Below are positions 49,785 through 62,200 of a stretch of 64,000 nt of DNA, in pieces. Location of the stretch: assembly GCA_023014485.1 (NCBI GenBank), contig JAJOZX010017408.1, positions 1 through 64,000 on the forward strand. Reading direction: 5' to 3'. A program made the translations under genes and the position numbers. Positions within the stretch are counted from its first letter, which is position 1, and each line of letters starts with the position of its first letter. The notes under the pieces were generated by a model. It searched no databases, was not told where the DNA came from, and saw only the letters and a program-made list of their open reading frames with translations. This stretch comes from Bathynomus jamesi (Eukaryota; Arthropoda; Malacostraca; Isopoda; Cirolanidae).

Positions 49785-51590
49785 ACGTGTCGATTATTTC
49801 TAGTAAAAATAGAGAAAATTTATATTTTGATACTAGGCCTCTATCTCTTCTTGTCCACCTGTTTCGAGGAAACCGATCTGTGACCTTGATATGGAACACT
49901 GCGCTCTACATTTGTATAAGGTGCGCGATTTGTGTGAAGCGCCGCCAACCAGTGGTGGTCTGTTGGTGCGCTGAATAATTCACCAAAAGGATTTGTTCAG
50001 GTAAAATTGTACTTTGACAATGAATATCTCTGTAAATAGTGTATGAATTAAAAAACTCCTCACATGAGACGAAAGCAAAGTTTCGCTTGATTTTTTGCCA
50101 TAAATAACTCAAAACTCGGTTTTTGACGCAAAGTGTCACTTTAATAAAGTTTATTGTTAAGGAGTTATTGGCTAAAAACCTGATAAAATATCCATAATGA
50201 CACGTTTTGTAACATTTATATTCATGACATAATTTTTAGGGCAATATGATAATTTTTAGGGCGATTCTGAAATAAATTTAGGGCGAAATAATATTCGCTC
50301 ATGAAAGCCTTGCATTAAATAGGCCCAAATTCCCGACGTCTAAAAAACAACTTCGGAAACAGATTAACGCTTTGGAGCCAACAATACAAAAATGGATGAA
50401 AATCATACATACACATCGACAATAATACACCATCAGATATAATGACATAAAAATACTCTTAACTAAAACTAAAAAACTCTTATTTTCAACCTCTAAAGAT
50501 ATAATTATGCAGTTATATATGATATCACTTAATTAATTGTGACAAAGATTTAGGGTTCATGATATAAAAATGAGGACCTAAACTCGAGGCCTAAACTGTA
50601 GCCTAAGGCTACAACCTTATTAGCCTAATGGTTAATTCGGCCCTGTTTATATGCTATTGTTAATTGAATTTGAGTAGGACAAAACTTAAACCTTATTTTA
50701 ATTGGATTTTTAAATTCCATATTATTTAAATGTAAAGTCATTGTTATAAATAAAATATTTATTTGTATTTAGACTTTAATAATATTTGTAAATTATACAA
50801 ATGAATTCCAATGAATTATTATGTTGTTACCTGAAAATTGAGCTGAAAATTTAATTTAAAAAAAGGAAGGTATTTAACTAGCTGGAAGCCTAGAATAAAG
50901 GTGTTTTAATGATTGTAAAGAGGCATAAAACCTAAATGATTAAATAAGGGATATGAAAGAAGTATTAGATTAAATAGTGTGGGTACGGGAGATACAGATT
51001 TTGAGTTCTTACGATAAGAAAGGATAGTTTGAAAGATACAAGGAGAAGAAAGAGTGGAAATTTCTTTATTGCCATCACCTCTAAGAGATTAATTTATAAA
51101 TTTAATAAATTAATTACATATGAATCATCATTTGACTATTTAACCTTCTCAATTTCAAAGGTAATCAAACAAAATACTTCATGTTTATACTATAATAATA
51201 ATAATTATGAATTTATAACATTTATCGCTTTGCAATTATTTTGTTATTCAGTTATTATTTCCTTTATTTACTTTAAATTTACTAAATAAACTTAACTTGT
51301 TGAGGATATTTTTGTAGTTATATCGACAGGAAAAGTCATAAAATATCATGTCAATATAATTATTTAGTGTATCTCCATTAAAATTTCGTGTAACCAAATG
51401 TCTGGTCTTACGACATCTGATTGATTTGGCATTCTATCGACAAGTTATTATTAAGTTCTATTAAGTTAGGTTAACTTCGGTTATGTTATGTTACTTTTTT
51501 AGAGTGTCGATGTTACGTCAAAATGTCGCATACTTGTGAAGCAAAGTATGTTTAATTTAGTGATTTAATTAGCAATTAGCAATTAGCATA
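49785..51590. other. Spacer 3 middle part, no gene seen
   Basis: Continuation of the GC-richer patch after the long-TIR insertion, then AT-rich DNA. It differs from spacers 1 and 2 at many single bases. No convincing gene. Confidence 0.5.
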
Positions 51591-51838
51591 TTGAAAGTAA
51601 ATAAAGCTGCGCGTCCTCATAACATTTGTGCTAGGATTCTTAGGGACGGGAGATAGCTTAGATGAGGCACTAACTATTGACTGGGAAAAACAATGTAGTA
51701 CCAATTTATAAAAAGTTAGTAAAAGGGAGTTATGGAGTTATAGGCATGTTAGTCTAATATCATTGGTAGGAAGGATACTAGAAAGAATTATAAAGAACAG
51801 TATTGAAGAGCATCTAGAAAATTTTAATATAAGATACC
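51591..51838 (+). pseudogene. CR1-like LINE remnant, spacer 3
   Basis: Same fragment as in spacer 1; the longest open piece encodes GRILERIIKNSIEEHLENF. Dead. Confidence 0.63.
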
Positions 51839-52214
51839 AGGGGCGGATCCAGGGAGGGTATTCCAGTGTGGGCAACCAAACAGACATCATGCCGAGTATT
51901 TTATTTGATCCACAATTTTTTATATATCATACGCTTCACCCATCATACTGTTAGGTAGCAACAGGAAGCAAAGGGATGATCCACATTTAAATTATATTAT
52001 GATGTATACATAGGCCCTAGTTTCCAATGGTGTGTTAGTCATAGTTGCATTGACAAATAAATATTATTTTTTAAAGACATAATTAAGAAAACATGAAAAT
52101 AATATGATTACTAATAAAATGTTTATAAAATTCTGTGCATAACAATTGTGATAAGCATGTAATACTTACAGTATAATGCGATACTTACTGTAATACTTAC
52201 AGTATACTACACAG

Positions 52215-52290
52215 TTATAATACAGTGTAATTGAACAAAAATACATGATTAGTAATCATGTATTTTATGCTCAACTATAGTGTATTATAA
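52215..52290. repeat. 75-bp hairpin, spacer 3
   Basis: Same inverted repeat as in spacers 1 and 2, with one or two substitutions in the arms. Confidence 0.6.
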
Positions 52291-52403
52291 GAGATATTTC
52301 ACAAGTAATGCAATATTATATAGCCCTAATTAACATGATCTGGGTGTCAATTCTCGGACAAAAGGTTTGCAAGTTCCATTCGTCCTTTCGGGACGGTGTA
52401 CAG

Positions 52404-52605
52404 CAGTGGTGCACAAACTTTTTTGATGTGAAGGCCAAGCGAAGAAAATAACTAAATGTATTAGCCTACTTACTTTCCATCTAAGTCATAAATTGGGTCA
52501 CTTTTATATTCTAACTTTTTCATTGAATTGAAAAGACCCGTGGGGCCACTGAAAAGACCCGTGGGGGACACATTTGGCTCGCGGGCCAGGGTTTGTGCAT
52601 CACTG
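52404..52605. mobile_element. 202-bp hAT-type MITE with 8-bp target duplication
   Basis: Ends CAGTGGTGCACAAAC and GTTTGTGCATCACTG are inverse copies with one mismatch. GTGTACAG is repeated directly on both sides (52396-52403 and 52606-52613). The 8-bp duplication and CAGTG ends are the hAT pattern. Other units have a single site (GTGTGCAG). It is noncoding and unique to this unit. Confidence 0.88.
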
Positions 52606-52613
52606 GTGTACAG

Positions 52614-54153
52614 CATTAAATTCGATAATATTTCACAGAATATATTTAAAATAGTTTCTTGTCTCCAACCACTAGGTACATGGCAAACCTTGTCATGAAA
52701 GGTAACACTATATAAACCATTCGTACTCTTGAGTGGGTAACTGATTAGAGTGTCATTGATCCCGGGTTCAAGCGTCGTGTGCAATTTATAGAGAAGGGGA
52801 AATGGTTTCTTGCATAATTTAATATACGTATCTACGGTTTATACAAGAATCACGTACTTATTATCGAGTGTCTTAACAAGACTCGATCGGAAGATTATTT
52901 TTTATTTTGATTTTTAAATATAGTTTTATTTACGGCAATCCTGCAAAAATTATTCGTTTTTTTAACAAAAGCTGAGCTGAATATAACATTGTTGCTAAGT
53001 AGATATTCTCAGTTACGAGATGCTCAATTAAAGGAATAAAGAGAATAATAAATGGATTTATTGCATTCACAAAGTTTCGGCTTCTTTTAAAGTATTCATC
53101 AGGCAATTATTGTTATTCAAAAGAGACTGACTACATATATCGTAGTTTTATAAGATTGAGATACCATCGCCAATTTTACAAATATTCTTTTGTTGCTAAG
53201 TAAATTTATTTAAGAATAATGTTGGGTAAAGCAAAGTGACAGATTTGCTTATTAAATAACCCAACGTTTCGTCGGCTTACGACAAACATTATCGAGTAAA
53301 TGATTTAAGTCAGTTATATAATAAAACTTTATAAAAATTAAAGTAATAGAGAATATAAAATTTAGAGTTTAGATGGTGAAGGTCTGATGCAAGTGAACAT
53401 TATAGAAATTCAAACTTTTGAAAAGACCAAAATATAAAATTTGAATTTACAATTTAACTCAAAAATACTCCAAAATTTAAAATGAAGTATCAAAATTTCA
53501 AATTTCAAATCTCTTTCACCCAAATAACCTTTTTTTTTAAAACCTTTCAACATTTCATTAAATTTATGTTTTCTGATAAGTAATAACTCAGCTATAGTAA
53601 TAGTAGATATTAGTAATAAGAGACATTAGTTTTGAATAGAATTTTAAACGTGTTTAAAAATGTTAATGAGAAGTTTTAATGTTCGATTTTAACATGTTCG
53701 TACATGTAACTATGTCTGCTCTTACGTTGACGCATTCTTAAATGAAGGGTATAAGTTGTATACCCAGTTAAAGAATTAATTTTAGTTTGTCTTGTCTAAA
53801 ATGTGTACAAAAGTCTTTTTGAATAATTATTATTATTATTATTATTTTAATTCGAATGCATTTGAAAGATTTTTAATTTTGACTTGTTTATAAATGAAAG
53901 AGGGCCCCAATTTCCCTTTTTGTATATGATTTCTGTCCCAAAGTTTAAGTTTTTCACAGTTTAGACTTAAATGTTAAAAAAGAAATGTAAACTGTGTACA
54001 TAATTTTATCTGTTGATTGGATACAAGTATTATCACTCTCTTGGTTTGTCGTAATATATATATATACTGTATATATATTACTGTTGCTTACGCGTGCAAA
54101 ACCTTATCCTTTCTCCACCCCCAGAAACCCGACCTCCCACAAACACTTGCCAC
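52614..54153. other. 5' flank of LLTP copy 4, no gene seen
   Basis: Counterpart of 1-1636 but clearly more diverged: substitutions throughout, a shortened TTA run (53825-53847), loss of part of the ATTAGTAATAGTAG repeat and a very short TA run (54052-54066). Hammerhead-like motifs are present. No gene is seen. Confidence 0.55.
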
Positions 54154-54193
54154 TATTTAAGGCGTGAGTGAAAATCGGTGAGTACCACTCAGT
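54154..54193 (+). promoter_or_regulatory. Core promoter of LLTP copy 4
   Basis: TATTTAA at 54154-54160 and TCAGT at 54189-54193 are kept although the surrounding flank has diverged (for example CGTGAGTG for CGTGACTG). Conservation of both elements against this background supports function. Confidence 0.62.
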
Positions 54194-54255
54194 TGAAAGA
54201 CCTTCACTGATCAGCACTTTTGTTCCACTCCTGAAGAAAGTGAAGAATTTAGACG

Positions 54256-55517
54256 ATGAAGGTCCTCCTCCTCCTCACCCTTGTTGGTAAGACATTCTTT
54301 TTCATTCGTTTTGAAGAAGTGAACCGATGCTCGGACATCGAAATAGCCACCATGAGGCGGTTTCCGATATGAAACGATACTTTTTAATTATCTCTTAACC
54401 ACTTTTGAACATTAAAATTATTCTTAATCTTTTTCAATGATTACAGTTGTATTTTGTTTTCCAAAAAGGAAATTAAACCTAAAGTTTATCAATAGAAAAA
54501 AGTATTTTGAAATAAATCTTGAAATTAAATCAGAATAAACGAATCCATTTATGATAACTCGAGTTCAGGAATTATTTTTGAATAGATACAGACATGCAGT
54601 TATTTCAATATCTTTAAATAAATTGATTTTTAAAAATAGTTATCCTTTATATGTTTAATTCAAATGACAAATGCTTGAACTTTTATTTTCGGTGAGTTTT
54701 GAACTCTGCATTAAATATATTGTACCCACAAGTTATTTCCAGTAAAGTGCAATCCCGTGGTTGGCAAACATTTGGGATACCGAACATGTCGGTGGTAACC
54801 TTTAAGAACAGCTTATATAACCACTTCTATAATAGGTTCATTATTTATTTAGAACTCTGTTTGATAACTTATGCCAAATGTCGACTTAGAACAAAATGTA
54901 TTTATAATAAATAGGCTTATTTATTTGTTTTTACCTCAAATTTTGTTCATTGCGTGAACAGAAAACGAAAAAATGCATCTGTAGTTTTGAATTATCGTTT
55001 GAAATTTGTATCTTATTTTAATATTGTCATAATGAAAATCTTCTTTGCCTTCATTATTGATGAATGCGATAATTTTTGAAGAATTGCACAAACGTTTAAA
55101 GCAACCCCATTATTATATAATTTACCGATTGGTGATCCTTAAATGAATGTGGTTTCTTTCAGGGTCTTCCCTCGCATTCATGCCTGGAATGCAGTACACG
55201 TACGAGTATGAAGGAAGGCTCGGAATGGGTATTCCAGAAATAAGGAATAAGTTTTCCGGAGTTGGAATCAAGGCTGTCGTCAGTCTGCAAGTTCAAAGTC
55301 CTGATAACGCCATCATTAAGGTTTGACTTATTTTCTTCTTTTATATCTTTAATGTAAAAACTATTAAATAAAGAACATTCAAAGACTATTTTTTTCTCGT
55401 TTGTGCCAAAGACGATCAATGATTTGTTTGAGAGGAACTAAATATATAAATTATTTTTATTCTCTTTAGTTCGATTTGTTTTTCCTCTAAACATACCCTT
55501 TGGAAGGGACATTCAGT

Positions 55518-55555
<38 letters not shown>

Positions 55556-56237
55556 TCAGTTGAGCAACATTCAAGTTGGAGAGTATGTTGGAGATGTTGG
55601 GGTGAAAGTGACCAACCCTCTTCCCATCCAGTACTCTCCTCTAAGTGGACAAGGAAAGGATTTGGAAGAACCTTTTGAGGTCTTCTTAAAGAAGGATAAG
55701 GTAAGCGCCAATGTTTAGATTCTTCTTATAATTCTTTATGTGAATTGGGAACACTCTCAGTTATTAATTATATTAGAACCGTAACCAATCCGCAAACGGG
55801 CATTTAAATTTAATATCCGCTATGGACCGTATTACAAAATTTGTAAACCGACTCAAACCGTTAAATATAAAATACTAAGTCTTTATATGAACTAAGCCTT
55901 ATTACACATAAGATATATTTCCAAACCATTTAACCCTGAGACTACAAAATGGACCGACTTGGTAGTCTAAAGGTTAAACCATTATAACTATGTCCAGACC
56001 CATTTAGTTGCCCGAATGATTGACAGTAAAATGTTAAAAAACATGAAACCAAAGTAGATTTCAATTAAATTAAATTGAAAATATCGTAAAATGGATTGTG
56101 GAAATAAATAACATTTATTACTAAATTCATTTACCTCATTTCTAAATTTTATTCTACTAAAAACACAAGATTTTGGTTCCTAAGGAAATGACATACGACT
56201 TTCCTTCTCAATACTTGTGAATAATCAAAATTTAAGC

Positions 56238-56274
<37 letters not shown>

Positions 56275-59200
56275 AAACTACTACTACTACTACTACTACT
56301 ACTTAGAAAAGGTATCTTTGGCATGAGTTTTATGCCCATTTGTCAACAAATTTCAAGGAAAGTTTTTAGGACAATCCAATTAAAATCTGGAAATACTTTT
56401 GAAATGAAGTTACTTTTGCGCTTTTCTTGTAATTTATTAATAAATATTTATTGAACCTTATTAAATATTTAAATTACTTATAAAAAATTGTACAAAAAAG
56501 GAATTGCCTCTTCAACTGAGTTGAAAACATGTTTAACACGTTAAGATCGTGTAAGGACTGAGTCACTATGTCTCACTTGACAATATCTCGTTTTGCTTCT
56601 GAAAATGTTTAACAACCAGCTGTTAATAATAAATATTTGATTGCATGCCAGTATGAAGTAATGGTGGTACCCAAAGCCGACGTAGAATGGATGGTGAACC
56701 TACGGAAATCCATCGCTCAACTCTTCCTCATCGAACCCATCAGAGGAAACGTCGGCTTCACGAACATGTTCAATGCCAGAGATGTCTCTCATGACGCTTT
56801 CACCATCCAAGAGCCAACCCTCTTCGGCATCTGTTCCGTCGATTACACTCTCCATCCCATTGATTCTTCTGTAACGAGTGAGGACAAGAAGAACATCGAT
56901 ATCCTCTCCATATCCAATGATGAAGACTATCTCATGACCCGCACCATTAACTTCGATAAGTGCGATGACGAAGTTCGTGTCATGGTAATTACTTGATACT
57001 GTTTTAGTCTTATAAATGATGAGTTATTGATTGAAACGTAAAGCTCAATTATTACAGTGTTTCCATTTACTAGAAATTAATTTTACCAACAGCACTCGAG
57101 TATTAACCAGCTTGTCAATGTCTCCAAGACCCTGTTCGGAAATGTCGCGTCGAGATCTTCAGTAATGACTGTGAAATTGGTTAAGAAACTAGGAAGTTTC
57201 GTGATCCAAGAAGGAAATGTTCAGGGATACTTCTCCGTTAATCCTTTCGGTGTCTCAACCGACAAACTCATGTCTCTCACCAACCAGGTATTTAATTTTA
57301 GCTACGAATTAATAACAACTATACCAATATCTATATTTATTAGTAAACCCAGGAAAATAATGATAACAACTAATTTCGTTTTAGATTTTAAAGATGAGAA
57401 ATGGTATATGTTACTCCATTTAATAATGATTTTAACTGAAAATTTCAGACATTAATTTTGAAAACGTCGTCACGAATTTCGAACAAATTTGTTGTCCCAA
57501 AACCAAATCGTTTCGTTGATACTTGGCTCATGGAAATTGCGACTCCTTTCTCTGCTCCTCAACAACCAGTTCCTTTCGTCAACTGTAAGGGCAACAGAGA
57601 TGCGTCCTTCTCTCCTTTATTGGTCCCCAATGTTGTCACTGGAATTAACTTAAACCAAAGACACATTCAGAAGTTCCAGGTAAGTTTTCCAAATTTCTAT
57701 TTGAACACGTTTTTAAACATTTGATGAGTGACGAGGCTATTAAAGTATGAGACTTGTAATGAACTAAAGTTAATATTGTCTTTTTACTACAATGACAGAC
57801 TACCCTCGATAAATTGATAGAGGAAACTGCCGTTCTTATGCTTTCTGTTGGAGCTACTCCTCATGGTAAAATTACCCCAATGAGCACTGACGAAGGTAAA
57901 ATCACAACCATGTTGGACACCGCTTTGTACGTGGTTCGCGGCGTTGATGTGCAGGCATTGGAACAACTTTTTGAGAAGTACTTCAACGACAACACCGAAG
58001 TGGGACAAATGAAATTGTAAGTTGACATTACTTTTATTTTAACTTAAGTATCATTCATGTTAAAATACTCAAAATGAACAAAATATATCCAGATGGAATA
58101 TGAAATTCATGAACATTATTTAATATTAATTTCCAAATTTGTAAGTACAATAATTTTAAATTAATTAAAATTCTATAAAATAAAGAAAACAACTTAAAAC
58201 GCATTTGAAACTGAAATATTTCTACTGAAAATGATAATCTGTGGAAAGCAATACTCATTAAATAAACTATTTACAGGAAAATGTTGATCGATGTTTGTGC
58301 GTCAAGCACTGCATTGGTTCCTATCAAAATGCTGTTGAATGAGATGCAAAAGCAGAGAATCACTCCAGAGAGAATTACTTCCATCTTCGTTACCTTCTCT
58401 AGCACCTTCATGGCAACACCTGCTCTTCCAGATCTCATGGTACTTTTTATCACATCACTAAGCATTGTAGTGTGATTTATTTAAAGTAATTTCATATGAT
58501 AATATTTGCTTGTAATGAAAAGAAAATACAATACAACTTTCTCGCTTCAGAAATTCGTAAAAAGCCTTGACATAGAAACTCATCCATTCATGACCACGAA
58601 TGTTTGGATCAACTTCGCAACAGTCCTGAGCAAACTTTGCATCACGAAGGAAACAATCGCTAACCAAATCATCGGAAGTGAACAGTGTGACGTGAGGATC
58701 ATCACACAGGACTTCATTCCATTCCTTAAGGAAAAGTTCGATGTAAGTCGACGTCATATTTATGTTAGATTTTGTGTAGTATACTCGATAGAGTTGAACA
58801 CGTCATATTGCGAAATTAAAAGGAAATGCATATTTATTTTTTAATTTATCATTATTATACGTCCTATTTTTAGACCACGTACGATTCTTACAAACGATGC
58901 AGCATCGTCCAGTCTTTGGCTAATCTGAGAATACCCGAAGCAGTGCACGTTATTTCTATCATCGCTACGGGCGACTATGATATCAGTGTAAGGGAAACTG
59001 CCATTTGGGCTCTCAAGTACCCTAAAGTTATGGAAGTCATGAAGAAGGATGACGTAAGTAAATTATCCATTAATTTATATGTAATTTGGACACGAAACGT
59101 CTGAATATATTTCATATTACCTCGCCTTTCGATATTTTGCAGTTTTTAAGAACAAAAACAGAGAAATAAAGTTACTTTGATTTCAGGTTTTCAACCTCCT

Positions 59201-62200
59201 CATGCCCATCGTCCACAACACAATGGAAGACCCAATCGTTCGTCAAAGCTCCATTATCGCCCTTCTTTCCTGGAAACCTTCTCCTTCATGGTGGTACCGC
59301 ATTGCGGCATCTACGGGAGAGAGCCCTCGAAGAGCGTCGCCTCTTTCATCTACTACTTGATTAAGAACAACTACTATGTAACTGAGCCAAAATACAGCCT
59401 AGAGTAAGTGTTCTCTTTCTTCAAAGTTAAAATGTTACGACGAAATACTTACTCTTCACTTTTATAGTTAGTTTTAAAACTTTTGCTCAAATTTAATGTT
59501 AATGACAAAACATTTGAAGAATTTCATGACTTGAACATAAATTGTGGTTTAGGAAACAGATGAATTTATCTTCAAATTTGCATGTTTAACTTATTGTGTG
59601 TTTTACTTTCAGGTCGAGAATCGCGCATTTCGTTCTTCCTCTGACGAAGCCTATGCCACCATCCAGCACTTTCACCTACATTTATGGCAAATTGAACCCA
59701 CAAGAATTCGTAGGTTTTATGTTTATTATATGTTTGAATAATAATCAAGTCTGTCAATTTATGACACAAAAGAAGAGGTGAGGACCACGTAATTAATTTA
59801 ATTTTGTTGCAGTCGAGCACTTTCTTGAACACTGCAATTTTGATGGATGATGAATCTTCGTTGCCAAGGAACCTTTACACTCATTTCGTCACCGATTTTG
59901 GGGGATTGAGAATCCCTATTGTTGAGGTAATTTCTTCTATTATTTGTTCGTTTCACAGAGAAAGAAAGAAAAAAAAGAAAAGACGAACGATTTTAGAAAG
60001 GTCAAATTAACATTTTTACAGAATTTCTTTTCATGAACGAAAAAAAACTAATTTTTTATTTTTTACAAAAAGGCCGGACTTACTTCAGAGATTTTACATG
60101 ATTCTTCTGCTACAATGTTTGAGCACATTACAAGAATGATCCCCAATGAATTCAAAAATATTAGGACCGCCTCTAACAGGAGAGCAGGAAATATCTTCTC
60201 CGACATTAAGGTAAGAAAGGAAATTCCTTTCATTTTCATTCCGGTTCTTTTTGGAGTTTAATCAAACTTTTATCTTTGACACAAACAAAATTATCCTAAC
60301 CCACCATCCAAAAATCAATTATTGATTTATTTGTCACCGCAACAGAAAGAGTTACACCCGAGTGAATTGACAGATGAGAACTCGCACAGAGAATCCACTT
60401 TGTTTGTCCAACTCTTCGAAAATCTTCAGTTCATGGCTCCTTTGAATCCTAAGACTATTCCTATTCCATTTGAATCCGGTGAGTGTTTTTAAAACAATTA
60501 TCAACCAACCAAACAAACAAACTTTATTTCAGACTCTATAGGTAAAAAAATTATATAATTTGTCTATACTGTATATGGTTAAGTAATAGATGTGTTGAAC
60601 AGTGATTATGAATGCCAATGAAACACTATAAATACTGAACATACTCTACAATTGCATACGTATGCCAATGCTTCCACATTCATTATTTATAAAATCAGAA
60701 AAATACAGTAATTGAAAGCCAAAAAATGTTGTGGTTATGAGCTCGTAGTTTAATTCCAAAGTTAGATAGATATTAATGAATTTTGAATTTTCATTTTAAT
60801 ACAATTTTTTTATAAAAATTGTACAGGCAGCTTCGATTTCTTGAAAACTTTGATGAGTGGAAAGAATCTTCAGTTGTCTAAATTCTTCAATCCCACTAAG
60901 GTGGAAGTCATCCTCCCAACCGAACTTGGTATTCCCTTCATTGGAAAAGTGAGTTTAAGCATATTATCACTTTAAATTGAAGAATGAAACATATAGTGAT
61001 GACATATTCACAACTCCATCAGGAAGTAAAATCTTTTACTTGTAATTTTGTTAATTTTTTTATAACGTGAGTTTCGTGTAAAATGTAACTTTTGTGGTGA
61101 ATTAGAAAGTTCACATACAATATGTTTCATTGTTTCTTCAGTTGTCGGCACCGACTGTCCAATCTGCTGAAGGAAATGTTAAGTTCACCTTTGGAAAGAA
61201 GGAAACACCGAGTTTCCTCGATCTGATCTCTTCTAACTCGTTCAGTGTTGATTTGACCACGAACTACAAGTGAGTTTAAAGACCATTTTGTAAAGTTGTA
61301 TTTTGAGTCAAAAAGACACTCTAATTTGAATGTGGAAGATAATGATTAGTAAATTTTTTTCACGAAACTTATTTCCGACCTTTGTCCCATTCAGATTGGC
61401 TACAAAAGTCATCACTAACTTCGAAGCAATCGTTCCCTGGAATGAGAAACTCATTTCTTCAGGAGTTGAAACAATGAAAAGTTTGAGTATGCCACTCAAA
61501 ATGAGAATGTCTCTGGAAAGCCAAGGCAATCTTAAAAACATTTCTTTCAGCATCATTCCCACACATGAAAAAGAGGTAAGTTATCATAGAAATTTGTCCA
61601 TAATATATAATTGTCATTTAGGTTTTAATTCATTATTCAGAGTAGATCAGTAAATATATAATGAAAGTGTCTCTATGCCATTCTTCTTCAATTACTTTAA
61701 TATTTTAACAATGAATAAGTTATGTTGTGTATTAAAGTTGTATGTATGGTTGTTCCTTTCAGTTTGCCGCGGTTTACGTCCACAACATTCCTTACGTTGC
61801 CCGCAAGAGCATGTGGCCAGGAGAGTTGATCACCGAATACGAAAAGTTTGAGACCATCACCGTTAAAGGAGTTGAACGTGGAATTCACCAGGTATGTTCT
61901 CTTGAAGACAGAAGTAGAGAATGTGTTTAAGTATGAATAGTAAAAAGTTTAAATGGAAGGAAGAAATGTCATTGTGAAAAGGTGGAAGATTTTCTAAGTG
62001 GACACGTAAATTATTTTGCAGAACAAAGTTGTGATCGACAAGGAATTGACCGGCGTTGATGCAGCTATATTGTGGGAGGGAGACATTCCATTCCCCTTCA
62101 CCTACGGAAACTTCTACGATAATTTCAAGTAAGATATCCTTCGTTTCTAATATTTCATTCATATGACGAAGTGGTCACGTAGGAGGGTTAAATAAGAGTT

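Larger units (their letters stand above)
33589..52658 (+). repeat. Tandem unit 3 (19.1 kb)
   Basis: Third direct copy, 19,070 bp, holding LLTP gene copy 3. The extra length relative to unit 2 is almost fully explained by the intron-15 MITE (about 0.46 kb), the 1,768-bp long-TIR element and the 202-bp hAT-type MITE, each with its target duplication. Its spacer is more diverged than the spacers after copies 1 and 2. Confidence 0.95.
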
